A stretch of DNA of 64,000 nucleotides, taken from Shewanella sp. KX20019 (GTDB lineage: Bacteria; Pseudomonadota; Gammaproteobacteria; Enterobacterales; Shewanellaceae). Positions within the stretch are counted from its first letter, which is position 1. Every line of letters begins with the position of its first letter. Under the pieces are notes generated by a model. The model saw only the letters and a program-made list of their open reading frames with translations. It had not been told where the DNA came from and ran no database searches. Positions 8,217-17,480 of the stretch are shown here, one piece after another. The stretch spans positions 4,898,001 to 4,962,000 of the forward strand of contig NZ_CP068437.1 of the NCBI RefSeq assembly GCF_016757755.1, in the 5' to 3' direction. The position numbers and the translations under genes were made by a program.

Positions 8217-9536
8217 TTATAGGTCCAAGGCCAAAATCTTAGATTTACGTTGATAGTTATACAGCTGTTTCTTTGTCCCCGGTAACTCATCAACTTCAAC
8301 AATCTTAAAGCCGTGCTCTAAGAACCAATGAATACTACGAGTCGTTAGTGCAAATAGCCTTGAGTAGCCTCTTACACTTGCCTGACTTATGATATTTTTC
8401 AGCAGCAAGCTACCACGGTCTGCATCTCGATATTCTGGATGCACCACCAAACAGGCGAACTCGCCCGCATTGTCCTCTTCAAAAGGATAGAAGGCAGCAC
8501 AGCCGATCACTAAACTATCCCGCTCAATCAACATAAACTGTTCAATTTCCACTTCGAGTTGCTCACGGGAGCGGCGTACTAAAATGCCCTTCTCCTCGAG
8601 CGGCCTAATCAGATCCAAAATACCGCCGATATCCTTGATAGAAGCACGACGTAAGCGCTCCGCACTTTCAGTTACAATTTGCGTTCCGATACCGTCCCGA
8701 GAGAACAACTCTTGCAATAGCGCACCATCATCTAAATAACTGACAAAATGACAACGACTCACCCCATTACGGCAGGCATCAATACTGGCCTGTAAAAAAG
8801 CTTTAGTCCCTAAACAGAGCGGCGCTTGTTCAGGCAAGTTATTGAGGATGCTTTGTGCATCAGTCGGCATCAGTTCCGCTAGTACCTCGCCATGTTCATC
8901 CATAATCCCTTTGTGTGCACTAAAGCCAATCATCTTGTCAGCCTTCAACTTAACCGCTATTTGCGTTGCAACCTCTTCAGCCGTTAGGTTAAAGCTCTCT
9001 CCAGTAACAGAAGCCGCCACAGGGCCTAGTAAAACGATGCCACCGCTATCTAGCTGCCGCTTAAGCCCTTGGCTGTCAATCCGCCTCACTCTGCCGCTAA
9101 GGCTGTAATCCACACCATCTTCAACCCCAAGTGGCTGCGCAATAACAAAATTGCCGCTGACCACATTAATTTGTGCGCCCTGCATTGGGGTATTACTCAA
9201 ACTCATCGACAACCTTGCTGTTATGTCGAGCTGCAACGCGCCCACCACTTGCTTGATCAATTTAAAAGTATCTTCGTCAGTGATCCTCACGCCATTGTAA
9301 TATTCCGGCGTTAGACTGTATCGTGCCAATGCTTCATCAATTTGAGGTCTTGCACCATGTACAAGAACAATCTTTATCCCAAGGCTATGTAGCAGGGCAA
9401 TGTCGTTAATAATGGCTTTAAACTGTGGCTGCGCTAATGCTTCGCCCCCCAGCATAACGACAAATGTTTTGCCTCTATGTGCGTTGACATAGGAAGCTGA
9501 GTGACGAAAACCATCGACAAGTTCTGTAGTACGCAC
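8217..9536 (-). CDS. argA: amino-acid N-acetyltransferase (N-acetylglutamate synthase)
   Basis: ArgA transfers acetyl from acetyl-CoA to glutamate, the first step of arginine synthesis. The 439 residues comprise an N-terminal amino-acid-kinase-like domain (about 1-290; KTFVVMLGGEAL and VLVHGARPQID) that binds the arginine inhibitor, and a C-terminal GNAT acetyltransferase domain (about 295-435; CLVVHPEYRDADRGSLLL, the acetyl-CoA loop). Length matches E. coli ArgA (443). Two ARG boxes lie upstream (9609-9643), so ArgR repression is likely. Confidence 0.95.
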   Translation of the reverse strand: MRTTELVDGFRHSASYVNAHRGKTFVVMLGGEALAQPQFKAIINDIALLHSLGIKIVLVHGARPQIDEALARYSLTPEYYNGVRITDEDTFKLIKQVVGALQLDITARLSMSLSNTPMQGAQINVVSGNFVIAQPLGVEDGVDYSLSGRVRRIDSQGLKRQLDSGGIVLLGPVAASVTGESFNLTAEEVATQIAVKLKADKMIGFSAHKGIMDEHGEVLAELMPTDAQSILNNLPEQAPLCLGTKAFLQASIDACRNGVSRCHFVSYLDDGALLQELFSRDGIGTQIVTESAERLRRASIKDIGGILDLIRPLEEKGILVRRSREQLEVEIEQFMLIERDSLVIGCAAFYPFEEDNAGEFACLVVHPEYRDADRGSLLLKNIISQASVRGYSRLFALTTRSIHWFLEHGFKIVEVDELPGTKKQLYNYQRKSKILALDL

Positions 9537-9608
9537 GCTGAATCCACCTTTTAGTCTAAATAGACAGTCGCAACAATTGGTTTTATTGATAACACCTACC
9601 GATGATAC

Positions 9609-9643
9609 TGCATTTTAATTCACTAAAACAGCATTTATTTTCA
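9609..9643 (-). promoter_or_regulatory. paired ARG boxes (ArgR operator) of argA
   Basis: Two imperfect 14-bp palindromes, TGCATTTTAATTCA (9609-9622) and AGCATTTATTTTCA (9630-9643), both resemble the ARG box core TGAATNNNNATTCA. Their centres are exactly 21 bp apart, the spacing known for ArgR hexamer operators, and they lie about 75-105 bp upstream of argA. Confidence 0.65.
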
Positions 9644-9783
9644 CTTTGCGAGAGTAAAAAATACTACAACTAAACAAGTAAATTTAAAAGGTTGATAGGA
9701 TTAATGTTAATAATGATGAGATTGAATATTCAGTCGTTGTCGCAGCAAAAGGGATGACGGGTGATATATGTTGAATTTTAGCC

Positions 9784-9813
9784 AAAAAAAAGCCTCTAAA
9801 AATAGAGGCTTTT
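9784..9813 (-). terminator. terminator of rpmB-rpmG
   Basis: Stem gcctcta/tagaggc with A/T-runs on both sides, 22 bp after the rpmG stop codon. The 9650-9783 stretch upstream holds no gene. Confidence 0.85.
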
Positions 9814-9834
9814 AAAGATGCTTAAAACAAGTTA

Positions 9835-10008
9835 TTACTTGATTTTAGCTTCTTTGTACATAACGTGCTGACGAATAACTGGATCAAATTTCTTGATTTC
9901 CATTTTTTCAGGCATGTTACGCTTGTTCTTTTCAGTCGTATAGAAGTGACCAGTTTTAGCGCTAGATACTAGCTTGATCTTCTCACGATTACCTTTAGAT
10001 TTAGCCAT
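9835..10008 (-). CDS. rpmG: 50S ribosomal protein L33
   Basis: A 57-residue basic protein, [20 protein letters not shown]..., with the L33 signature ([21 protein letters not shown]) running into [17 protein letters not shown]. It is a component of the large ribosomal subunit. It has KLVSSAKT in place of the zinc-cysteine form, so it is the cysteine-free (zinc-independent) type. It follows rpmB by 6 bp, the standard rpmB-rpmG operon, and is closed by a terminator. Confidence 0.95.
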
Positions 10009-10014
10009 GGTTTA

Positions 10015-10251
10015 TTATACCTTCTCGCCACGGGCACGAAGTTCAGCAATAACTACTTCGATACCTTTCTTATCAACGATACGCATACCCTTAGTAGAGA
10101 TACGTAACTTAACGAAACGTTTTTCAGTTTCTAACCAGAATCTGTGATTCTGTAGGTTAGGTAAAAAACGACGACGCGTAGAATTCTTTGCGTGCGAACG
10201 GTTGTTACCAACCATTGGTTTCTTGCCAGTTACTTGGCATACTCTTGACAT
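10015..10251 (-). CDS. rpmB: 50S ribosomal protein L28
   Basis: A 78-residue L28 protein starting MSRVCQVTGKKPMVGNNRSH, a large-subunit component. The start at 10251 is preferred over an upstream in-frame ATG at 10266 because the family begins MSRVC and a ggag Shine-Dalgarno lies 9 nt before it. rpmG follows directly. Confidence 0.95.
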   Translation of the reverse strand: MSRVCQVTGKKPMVGNNRSHAKNSTRRRFLPNLQNHRFWLETEKRFVKLRISTKGMRIVDKKGIEVVIAELRARGEKV

Positions 10252-10379
10252 GTCAAACTTCTCCAAAACAATATATATAACGCTCGAGCATTAATGTACC
10301 TCGAACACGGCCGTCGCCTGAGGCACACAACAGAGGGCGCATTTTATACAGGATCTAAAATCAAAGATCAAGGGTTAGA

Positions 10380-11057
10380 TTAATCTATCCACCCTCGTTC
10401 GGCGAAAGAAACTATCTCTCGATCGCCTACAACCATATGGTCCAACAGGGAAACATCGATGGTTTGTAGTGCTTGTTTCAATCGCTCAGTAATTCGTCTA
10501 TCGGCTGTACTTGGCTCTGCAATTCCAGAGGGATGATTGTGACACACGATCACAGCCGCAGCTTTTTTTTCAAGCACCAAGCTCACCACATCTCGTGGAT
10601 AAACAGATGCCGAATTTATTGTGCCCCTGAATAATTCAACAAATTGAATGACTCTATGCTGGCTATCTAATAGTAAAACAGCAAACACTTCGTAGGCACG
10701 ATCTGCTAATTGTCTCATTAAATAGTCTCGAGTTAAATCAGGATCCGATAAAATTTTGCCTCTTTTTAGATTTTCTTTAGAAATTCGGTTACCGATCTCA
10801 ACTGCAGCTTGCAATTGAGCAAACTTAACCGGGCCGATTCCATCCAAGCGACACACTTGTGCTTGAGAGGCTGTCAGCAAGCTTCTAAGCCCTCCGAATT
10901 CCGTTATCATCATACGAGCTAACTCAACAGCACTTAACCCCTTAAGACCGACTCTGAGTAATACAGCCAGCAACTCCGCATCCGATAGCTGCTGCGCACC
11001 ATTAAGCAGTAATTTTTCTCTTGGCCCTTCACCTTGCGGCCAGTCTTTAATTCCCAC
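10380..11057 (-). CDS. radC: RadC family JAB-domain protein
   Basis: A 225-residue RadC-type protein (UPF0758), historically linked to DNA repair but with no proven biochemical role. It has an N-terminal helix-hairpin-helix region (LDGIGPVKFAQLQAAVEIGNRI) and the C-terminal JAB/MPN+ metalloprotease-like motif HNHPSG (about residues 171-176) followed by S-T-A-D. The start is a GTG (MGIKDWPQGEGPREKLL) chosen because a near-perfect Shine-Dalgarno AAGGAGG lies 5 nt upstream; an ATG 63 nt further upstream has no such site. It is divergent from coaBC. Confidence 0.93.
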   Translation of the reverse strand: MGIKDWPQGEGPREKLLLNGAQQLSDAELLAVLLRVGLKGLSAVELARMMITEFGGLRSLLTASQAQVCRLDGIGPVKFAQLQAAVEIGNRISKENLKRGKILSDPDLTRDYLMRQLADRAYEVFAVLLLDSQHRVIQFVELFRGTINSASVYPRDVVSLVLEKKAAAVIVCHNHPSGIAEPSTADRRITERLKQALQTIDVSLLDHMVVGDREIVSFAERGWID

Positions 11058-11207
11058 AGTAACCTCCTTGTCATTACTTATAATTAAGTATGGTCGAGAA
11101 TTTACTAACTTGTTCATCAACTCGATTAGGATTGTGATATCTTAGGCCGCAACATCGACTGCACGGATAGCATTAAAATCCGTCAAAATGATTATGGAAA
11201 TAGACGT

Positions 11208-12401
11208 ATGGGTTTGAAAAACAAGAAAGTCCTTTTAGGGATCGGCGGTGGCATTGCAGCCTACAAATCTGCTGATTTAGTGCGCAAGCTGAAAGATCGA
11301 GGCGCAGACGTTAGAGTCGTTATGAGCCGAAGCGCACAGGAGTTCATCACGCCTCTCACCCTACAAGCTTTATCTGGTTACCCGGTGTCTACCGATCTAC
11401 TCGACCCGAGCGCAGAAGCGTCTATGGGACATATTGAATTAGCCCGCTGGGCTGACTTAGTCATCATAGCACCCGCCACGGCAAACTTAATTGCCCGCAT
11501 GAGTTGCGGCATGGCTGATGAGCTCATCACCACCACATGCTTAGCTACAGAAGCCCCTATAGTGCTTTGTCCGGCAATGAATCAACAGATGTATCGCAAT
11601 GCCGCAACACAAGCCAATTTAAAGACCGTAACGCAACGCGGGATCGCCGTCTGGGGCCCTGATTCTGGTTCACAGGCTTGTGGTGAGGTTGGTCCAGGTA
11701 GAATGTTAGAGCCTGTTGCCATTGCTGAGCGAACCGAGCGGTTCTTTGGTCCAAAGCTATTAGCGGGAGTCTCATTATTGCTAACCGCAGGGCCGACCCG
11801 TGAAGCCATCGATCCAGTAAGGTATATCTCAAATCACAGCTCAGGCAAGATGGGCTTTTCACTTGCTAATGCCGCTGCTGAAATGGGCGCGAAAGTGACG
11901 CTTGTTACAGGGCCTGTTAATTTAGCCACCCCAGAAAATGTCACCCGCATTGATGTAGAATCAGCACAAGAGATGCTTGATGCTGTGCTCCCCGAAGTTG
12001 AAAACCATCAAATTTTTATCGGTTGCGCTGCAGTAGCCGATTATCGAATCGCGGATATTGCCGAGAGTAAAATCAAAAAATCTGCGCAGGAGATGCAGCT
12101 TGCACTGGTTCGAAATCCTGATATCTTAGCCACCGTTGCCAGCCATGCTAAGCGACCGTTTACGGTTGGTTTTGCAGCAGAAACCAATGATGTAGAACAA
12201 TACGCCAAAGGTAAACTTGAGCGTAAGAAACTCGATATGATCGCCGCCAATGATGTTTCTAACAGTAGCATTGGCTTTAATAGCGACAATAATGCGCTCA
12301 GCGTATTTTGGCACGGTGGGAAAACACATCTCCCCGCTGTCGACAAACAAACGTTAGCCAAGCAATTACTCACCCTAATCGCAGAAAAAGTAAAAAAATA
12401 A
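11208..12401 (+). CDS. coaBC: bifunctional phosphopantothenoylcysteine decarboxylase/phosphopantothenate-cysteine ligase
   Basis: CoaBC makes 4'-phosphopantetheine for coenzyme A: the ligase half (CoaB, C-terminal) joins cysteine to phosphopantothenate using CTP and the flavin half (CoaC, N-terminal) decarboxylates it. The 397 residues include the flavin domain (KKVLLGIGGGIAAYKSADLVRKL; PAMNQQM; SQACGEVGPGRM about 159-170) and the ligase domain (LLTAGPTREAIDPVRYISNHSSGKMG, with VGFAAET later). dut begins directly after the stop codon, so the two are cotranscribed. Confidence 0.96.
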   Translation: MGLKNKKVLLGIGGGIAAYKSADLVRKLKDRGADVRVVMSRSAQEFITPLTLQALSGYPVSTDLLDPSAEASMGHIELARWADLVIIAPATANLIARMSCGMADELITTTCLATEAPIVLCPAMNQQMYRNAATQANLKTVTQRGIAVWGPDSGSQACGEVGPGRMLEPVAIAERTERFFGPKLLAGVSLLLTAGPTREAIDPVRYISNHSSGKMGFSLANAAAEMGAKVTLVTGPVNLATPENVTRIDVESAQEMLDAVLPEVENHQIFIGCAAVADYRIADIAESKIKKSAQEMQLALVRNPDILATVASHAKRPFTVGFAAETNDVEQYAKGKLERKKLDMIAANDVSNSSIGFNSDNNALSVFWHGGKTHLPAVDKQTLAKQLLTLIAEKVKK

Positions 12402-12860
12402 ATGAAAACACCGATTGAATTAAAGATTCTAGACTCTCGTATTGGCAGCCAGTTTCCACTGCCAGCCTATGCGACGCCTGGTAGCGCTGGAATGGACTTG
12501 CGCGCCATCACTGACACTCAGCTCACCATACTCCCAGGTGAAACAGTGCTGATCCCGACTGGTATTGCAGTCCATGTGGCAGACCCAAGCTTAGCTGCCA
12601 TAATATTACCTCGTTCAGGCCTAGGCCATAAACACGGTATCGTACTCGGCAACCTAGTTGGATTAATTGACTCTGATTACCAAGGGCCATTAATGGTCTC
12701 TTGCTGGAATCGTGGTAGCGAGCCCTTCACTATTGAAATTGGTGATCGTCTGGCGCAGTTAGTCTTTGTTCCAGTCGTACAAGCAGAATTTAAACTTGTT
12801 GATGAATTTGATAGCTCAGATCGCGGTGCAGGCGGGTTTGGTCATTCAGGTACAAAATAA
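12402..12860 (+). CDS. dut: dUTP diphosphatase
   Basis: Trimeric dUTPase that turns dUTP into dUMP and pyrophosphate, keeping uracil out of DNA and feeding dTMP synthesis. All five family motifs are visible in 152 residues: PGSAGMDLRA, PRSGLGHKHGI, GNLVGLIDSDYQGPL, GDRLAQLVFVPV, and the C-terminal RGAGGFGHSG arm. It abuts coaBC (TAA then ATG), an arrangement also seen in E. coli (dfp-dut-slmA). Confidence 0.97.
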   Translation: MKTPIELKILDSRIGSQFPLPAYATPGSAGMDLRAITDTQLTILPGETVLIPTGIAVHVADPSLAAIILPRSGLGHKHGIVLGNLVGLIDSDYQGPLMVSCWNRGSEPFTIEIGDRLAQLVFVPVVQAEFKLVDEFDSSDRGAGGFGHSGTK

Positions 12861-12959
12861 GAAACTATCGCGTTAAACGCATCACTATATTTTATAGATA
12901 GCACGGAGCTACGTTTTCTTGCTGTCTCGCTCAGTAGTATTCGAGTGAAGGACTGATAA

Positions 12960-13553
12960 ATGGCTGCAAGCCCAAAAATAAATCGCCGCGAACATATTCT
13001 TCAATGTTTGGCGACCATGCTAGAAACAAACCCAGGACAACGTATAACCACGGCAAAATTAGCCGCTGAAGTTGGCGTATCAGAGGCAGCCCTCTATCGT
13101 CACTTTCCGAGCAAAGCACGGATGTTTGAGGGCCTGATTGAGTTTATCGAAGAGTCGCTGCTTTCTCGTATCAATCTCATCATGGATGAAGAGAAAGACA
13201 CCATGAAGCGCTGCCAACAGTTGTTACAACTGCTACTGGTTTTCGCTGAGCGTAATCCCGGTATTTCTCGAGTATTAAACGGTGATGCCCTGCTCGGTGA
13301 AAATGAGCGTTTACGTAGTCGTATTAGCCAACTATTTTCAAAAATTGAAACTCACCTTAAGCAAATTCTACGCGAAAAAAGCTTGCGTGAAGGCCAAGGC
13401 TTTAGCATCGACGAAGCCGTGCTGGCTAACTTACTGCTGGCTATCGCAGAGGGTAGAATAGCCCAGTTTGTACGTAGTGAATTCAAGATGAAGCCGACCA
13501 AACACTTCAATGAACAATGGGCATTTGTGCAGCAGCAACTACTGCAAAGTTAA
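12960..13553 (+). CDS. slmA: nucleoid occlusion factor SlmA (TetR family)
   Basis: SlmA binds DNA over the nucleoid and blocks FtsZ ring assembly there. The 197 residues match the family length. The N-terminal TetR helix-turn-helix is at about 24-52 (TTAKLAAEVGVSEAALYRHFPSKARMFEGLIEF), and the remaining helical domain resembles SlmA (FSIDEAVLANLLLAIAEGRIAQFVRSEF). The position after coaBC-dut matches E. coli. Confidence 0.94.
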   Translation: MAASPKINRREHILQCLATMLETNPGQRITTAKLAAEVGVSEAALYRHFPSKARMFEGLIEFIEESLLSRINLIMDEEKDTMKRCQQLLQLLLVFAERNPGISRVLNGDALLGENERLRSRISQLFSKIETHLKQILREKSLREGQGFSIDEAVLANLLLAIAEGRIAQFVRSEFKMKPTKHFNEQWAFVQQQLLQS

Positions 13554-13563
13554 CGAATCATGG

Positions 13564-13594
13564 GGTTAAGTGTCGAATATAAAGCCACTTAACC
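13564..13594 (+). terminator. hairpin after slmA
   Basis: A 9-bp perfect stem (ggttaagtg/cacttaacc) just after the slmA stop codon. The T-run is poor, so it may be a weak or factor-assisted terminator. Confidence 0.5.
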
Positions 13595-13694
13595 TTACTA
13601 CTTATTAATCTATTGAACCGTAAATTATTTTCCCCTATTCTCTCCCTGTTGCTGTTCGAAAATAGAACACTCTCAAATAAAACAAGGAAGTAAT

Positions 13695-15662
13695 ATGAGG
13701 ATCCCATCTCTCATCACCCTCGTTGTGCTTATGAGCACAACACTGTCAGCTTTTGCTGAAGATACCCTGCCCATTGCGCAACAATTCAGTCGCGGCGCCG
13801 AGTTTAGTAATCTAAAAATATCTCCGGCCGGCGACTATATTGGTGCTATCACCAAACACGAAGGTAAAAATAAGCTACTAATATTGGATGCTGAAACCAA
13901 ACAACTACACCATGCAGTATTTTTCCCAGGTAATGCTCAAGTGGGTAATTATCAATGGGTAAATAACAACCGCCTGGTATTGCAAAAAGAATATCTGAAA
14001 GGTTGGCAAGAACACCCCATCTATTATGGCGAATTATTCGCAGTCAACGCAGATGGTTCCAAAGCTACTTATCTATTTGGCTATAACAGCGGCGAGCAGC
14101 AAACGGGCTCGTATATTAAGAAAAATACGCCCATCCGAGCCACCGCCCATATTTTGGATCCTCTGCCCAATGATGACCGTCATATGCTCGTTAACGCCGT
14201 GCGATGGACCAACTCAAACTTGGTTGACTATGAGCTTAAGCAGGATGTTTACCGGGTTGATGTCTATCGAGGCAAGCGTAAAAAATTAATGCGCGCCCCC
14301 ATAGGGTACTCTCGCTTCTTGACCGATTATGAAGGTGAAGTTCGCTTTGCTGTTGGTGAAGATAAGAGCAACACCACTAAAGTGTTTTACCGCAAAGATG
14401 GTGAATGGATCAATAGCGATAAGCTCACTCTGGGACTAACTGATTTTAGCCCTATCTCTTTTACTGAACAAAAAGATAGTATTTATGCGGCAGGGCGAGA
14501 AGAGGGTCAAACCGTAGGCGTATATAGAATTGATCTTGAGACGGGCAATAAAAAGAAAATAATTCAAGACAAGGTGGTCGATCCTAGTAATTTTTGGATC
14601 AATAGAAAAACCAAACAACTGTATGCGGTAGAGTTCGAAAATGGCTACCCAAACTACGCATTTGTTAACCCGAAAGAACAACACTCTAAAGTGTTAAAGC
14701 AACTGATTGACGCCTTACCGGGCCACCAAGTCCATATCGTAAGTCAAGATAGAGACTCCAACGTACTCATTATAAAGGCTTCTAATGACCGTAACCCTGG
14801 CGATTACTACATTTTTGATGCAAAAAAAGTAAAGTTGGAATACCTAGCATCGCAAAAAGACTGGCTTGACCCAGATCTTATGGCAGAGGTAAAACCCATC
14901 AGTTTTACCAGTCGTGATGGGATACTGATCCATGGTTATTTGACATTACCTCATGCTAAAGAAGCTAAAAACTTACCCTTGGTGGTAAATCCTCATGGGG
15001 GACCCTATAACACCAGAGATTGGTGGGAGTTTAACGCACAGAATCAAATGATCGCCAGTGAAGGCATGGCGGTATTGCAAGTCAACTTCCGTGGCTCAGG
15101 TGGTTACGGTAGTGCTTTTGAACAAGCTGGCTACCAAAAATGGGGCACCGACATTCAATATGACATTATTGATGCAACGCGCTACGTCATAGAGCAAGGC
15201 TACGTCGACAAAAATCGCATCTGTATTGCGGGAAGTAGTTTCGGCGGCTATAGCGCGTTGCAAAGCGCCATTATCGAGCCCGAGTTATTTAAATGCGCCA
15301 TCGGCATTGCCGGTGTGTACGACTTACCGCTTTGGAAAGATGACAGCGATGTAGCAGATTCAGATTCAGGTCAAAGCTATCAAGATCAAGCCCTTGGTAC
15401 TAACATCGCCCAGCTTAAAGCCATGTCTCCAGCGTACAATGTCAGCAAGCTAAAAGCATCGTTAATGCTAGTGCACGGTGGTGATGATAAACGCGTTCCC
15501 ATCGAGCAACTTGAATCGTTAGAAATTAGCCTCAATAAAATAGATTATCCCTACAAAAAGTTAGTCATGGATGATGAAGGCCATAATTTTTATAACGACA
15601 GCCATAGAGCAAAATATTACAGCGAAATGCTGACCTTCCTGAAAACAAATCTTAAGTTGTAA
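13695..15662 (+). CDS. secreted S9 family prolyl oligopeptidase-type peptidase
   Basis: A 655-residue serine peptidase with a signal peptide (first about 21 residues, ending LSAFA), so it acts in the periplasm or outside. Residues about 30-370 form a beta-propeller-like region, and about 400-655 an alpha/beta hydrolase with the oligopeptidase motifs NPHGGPYNTRDWW and FRGSGGYG. The triad is visible: Ser in GSSFGGY (about 515), Asp in HGGDDKRVP (about 599), His in DEGHNF (about 629). It probably cleaves short peptides. It stands alone with its own terminator. Confidence 0.9.
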   Translation: MRIPSLITLVVLMSTTLSAFAEDTLPIAQQFSRGAEFSNLKISPAGDYIGAITKHEGKNKLLILDAETKQLHHAVFFPGNAQVGNYQWVNNNRLVLQKEYLKGWQEHPIYYGELFAVNADGSKATYLFGYNSGEQQTGSYIKKNTPIRATAHILDPLPNDDRHMLVNAVRWTNSNLVDYELKQDVYRVDVYRGKRKKLMRAPIGYSRFLTDYEGEVRFAVGEDKSNTTKVFYRKDGEWINSDKLTLGLTDFSPISFTEQKDSIYAAGREEGQTVGVYRIDLETGNKKKIIQDKVVDPSNFWINRKTKQLYAVEFENGYPNYAFVNPKEQHSKVLKQLIDALPGHQVHIVSQDRDSNVLIIKASNDRNPGDYYIFDAKKVKLEYLASQKDWLDPDLMAEVKPISFTSRDGILIHGYLTLPHAKEAKNLPLVVNPHGGPYNTRDWWEFNAQNQMIASEGMAVLQVNFRGSGGYGSAFEQAGYQKWGTDIQYDIIDATRYVIEQGYVDKNRICIAGSSFGGYSALQSAIIEPELFKCAIGIAGVYDLPLWKDDSDVADSDSGQSYQDQALGTNIAQLKAMSPAYNVSKLKASLMLVHGGDDKRVPIEQLESLEISLNKIDYPYKKLVMDDEGHNFYNDSHRAKYYSEMLTFLKTNLKL

Positions 15663-15673
15663 TTCATCACATC

Positions 15674-15702
15674 GAAAAACCGACTAATTTAGTCGGTTTT
15701 TC
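15674..15702 (+). terminator. terminator after the S9 peptidase gene
   Basis: A 12-bp stem gaaaaaccgact/agtcggtttttc with a 5-nt loop, ending in a T-run just after the stop codon. Confidence 0.88.
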
Positions 15703-15880
15703 TTATCGCAAGCTGGTTTTTTGGTGTATATTTGCAGCAAATCGCTGTATCCTCCCTGCTCTTATAGTCAAAGCAAAGCGTTAACACTCTACTATTATTG
15801 TTTAACGACACCAGTCAGATTGTGAGTCGCAACGAAGAAAACCAGAGACAGTACCACGACCCGTTACAGTGGAGGAACTT

Positions 15881-16540
15881 ATGACATCAAAAGAAGCTAT
15901 CCTCAGTGAATCAGCACAATTAGTACAAGCTGCACTACTTGAGCGCGGGCTTGAAACCCCGATGCTGCCATGCGAATTTACTCCTGAAGAGCGTAAAGAC
16001 AAAATTGAGCATCATATGCGCGAAGTCTTAACGTTAATGTCGTTAGATCTGCGAGATGACAGTTTGGCCGATACTCCGCGTCGCATAGCCAAAATGTACG
16101 TGGATGAAATCTTTTCAGGTCTTGATTACGCCAACTTTCCCAAAATTACCGTGATTGAAAACAAGATGGGCTTCGATGAGATGGTCAAGGTTAACGACAT
16201 TAGCCTTACCAGTACCTGCGAACACCACCTTGTCACTATTGATGGCCTAGCACGAGTGGCTTATTTGCCGCGTAAAAACATTATTGGCCTGTCGAAAATT
16301 AACCGCATTGTACGCTTCTTCGCGCAGCGTCCACAGGTACAAGAGCGCCTGACTCAACAAGTTCTAGTCGCACTACAAACCTTGCTTGAAACCAAAGATG
16401 TTGCTGTGAAAATGGATGCTGTACATTACTGTGTTAAATCCCGTGGGGTGATGGACTCAACCAGCTCAACCACCACCACAGCATTGGGCGGTATTTTTAA
16501 ATCTAATCCGGCCACCCGCGCCGAGTTTCTTAGTAACTAG
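15881..16540 (+). CDS. folE: GTP cyclohydrolase I
   Basis: FolE turns GTP into dihydroneopterin triphosphate, the entry to folate synthesis. The 219-residue protein holds the zinc and active-site motifs: TCEHHLVTIDG (about 106-116), the Cys-His pair that binds zinc, and HYCVKSRGVMDSTS near the end (about 184-197). The ATG at 15881 is chosen because GGAGG lies 5 nt upstream; a start 12 nt earlier would overlap that site. Confidence 0.95.
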   Translation: MTSKEAILSESAQLVQAALLERGLETPMLPCEFTPEERKDKIEHHMREVLTLMSLDLRDDSLADTPRRIAKMYVDEIFSGLDYANFPKITVIENKMGFDEMVKVNDISLTSTCEHHLVTIDGLARVAYLPRKNIIGLSKINRIVRFFAQRPQVQERLTQQVLVALQTLLETKDVAVKMDAVHYCVKSRGVMDSTSSTTTTALGGIFKSNPATRAEFLSN

Positions 16541-16560
16541 GTTCTAGGTTCTAGGTTCTA
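16539..16560 (+). repeat. short tandem repeat ggttcta
   Basis: Three copies of a 7-bp unit (ggttcta) run from the folE stop codon into the spacer. Probably a replication-slippage product with no further role. Confidence 0.5.
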
Positions 16561-16636
16561 AAATATTTAAGCAGATTAGAGAACGAGCCTTCGGCTCTTC
16601 TAGAACGCAGCAAACCACTGCGAGAAACTGAAAACA

Positions 16637-16672
16637 AAAAAGCAAAAGCCAACCTAATAGCTTTTGCTTTTT
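16637..16672. terminator. bidirectional terminator between folE and pyrE
   Basis: A 13-bp perfect stem (aaaaagcaaaagc/gcttttgcttttt) with a 10-nt loop between two convergent genes. Confidence 0.85.
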
Positions 16673-16717
16673 CCTAGAAGTGAGTCTGCGAACGCTCTAG
16701 TAATCTGAACTTATCTT

Positions 16718-17359
16718 TTAGATCCCGTATTGTTCACGGTAAGCACTCACTGATGCAAGCTCTGTTTCCATACCCGGTTTTTCTGACAAGTAGTTAATCA
16801 AGTCTTCAAGCTTAACAATTGACACTATTTCACAACCGAAATCGCGTTCAACTTCTTGAATCGCAGATAACTCACCAGCACCTTTTTCTTGGCGATCAAG
16901 TGCAATCAACACGCCCGCAAGCTTCGCATTATGCGCTGCTATGATTTCCATTGATTCGCGAATAGCAGTGCCTGCAGTAATCACATCATCAACTAACATC
17001 ACGCGGCCTTTTAGCTCGCTACCGACTAAGCTGCCGCCTTCACCGTGCTGTTTTTTCTCTTTACGGTTAAAGCAGTAAGGCATATCGATATCGTGATGAT
17101 CACACAAGGCAACCGCCGTGGTAGTAGCGATAGGAATACCCTTGTATGCAGGCCCAAACAACAAGTCATGTTCAATCTCAGAATCGACCAATGCCGCCGC
17201 ATAGAAGCGACCAAGACGCGATAAATCACGACCAGTATTAAACAAGCCTGCATTGAAAAAGTAAGGGCTAGTGCGGCCTGATTTTAACGTAAACTCGCCA
17301 AATCTAAGTACCTGACGTTCAAGGGCAAACTCAATAAACTCACGTTGATAGGCTTTCAC
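16718..17359 (-). CDS. pyrE: orotate phosphoribosyltransferase
   Basis: PyrE joins orotate to PRPP, giving orotidine monophosphate in pyrimidine synthesis. The 213 residues match the family, with the PRPP-binding motif VMLVDDVITAGTAIRES (about 120-136), the flexible loop FNRKEKKQHGEGG, and the substrate region RTSPYFFNAGLF. It lies downstream of rph, and an attenuator-like hairpin separates them, as in E. coli. Confidence 0.96.
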   Translation of the reverse strand: MKAYQREFIEFALERQVLRFGEFTLKSGRTSPYFFNAGLFNTGRDLSRLGRFYAAALVDSEIEHDLLFGPAYKGIPIATTTAVALCDHHDIDMPYCFNRKEKKQHGEGGSLVGSELKGRVMLVDDVITAGTAIRESMEIIAAHNAKLAGVLIALDRQEKGAGELSAIQEVERDFGCEIVSIVKLEDLINYLSEKPGMETELASVSAYREQYGI

Positions 17360-17441
17360 AATATCTCCTTAAAAAATGTAGGGGCAACTCTATTTATTTT
17401 AATCACTTTACTGATTATAAACGCTGACAAAAAGCACTTAC

Positions 17442-17463
17442 AAAAAGGACCCCGTAGGGCCCT
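17442..17463 (-). terminator. pyrE attenuator
   Basis: Read on the minus strand, a 7-bp stem (AGGGCCC/GGGTCCT with one mismatch) is followed by five T. It sits 18 bp after the rph stop codon and 83 bp before pyrE, preceded by a U-rich stretch (atgtttttgttatta). That is the plan of the E. coli rph-pyrE attenuator, where UTP level sets the coupling of transcription and translation. Confidence 0.65.
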
Positions 17464-17480
17464 AATAACAAAAACATAAT

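Noticed and set aside
8842..9314. Plus-strand open frames within argA
   Set aside because: They are antisense shadows with no family resemblance; the same holds for other antisense frames in leuA, recQ, arrA and hsdR.
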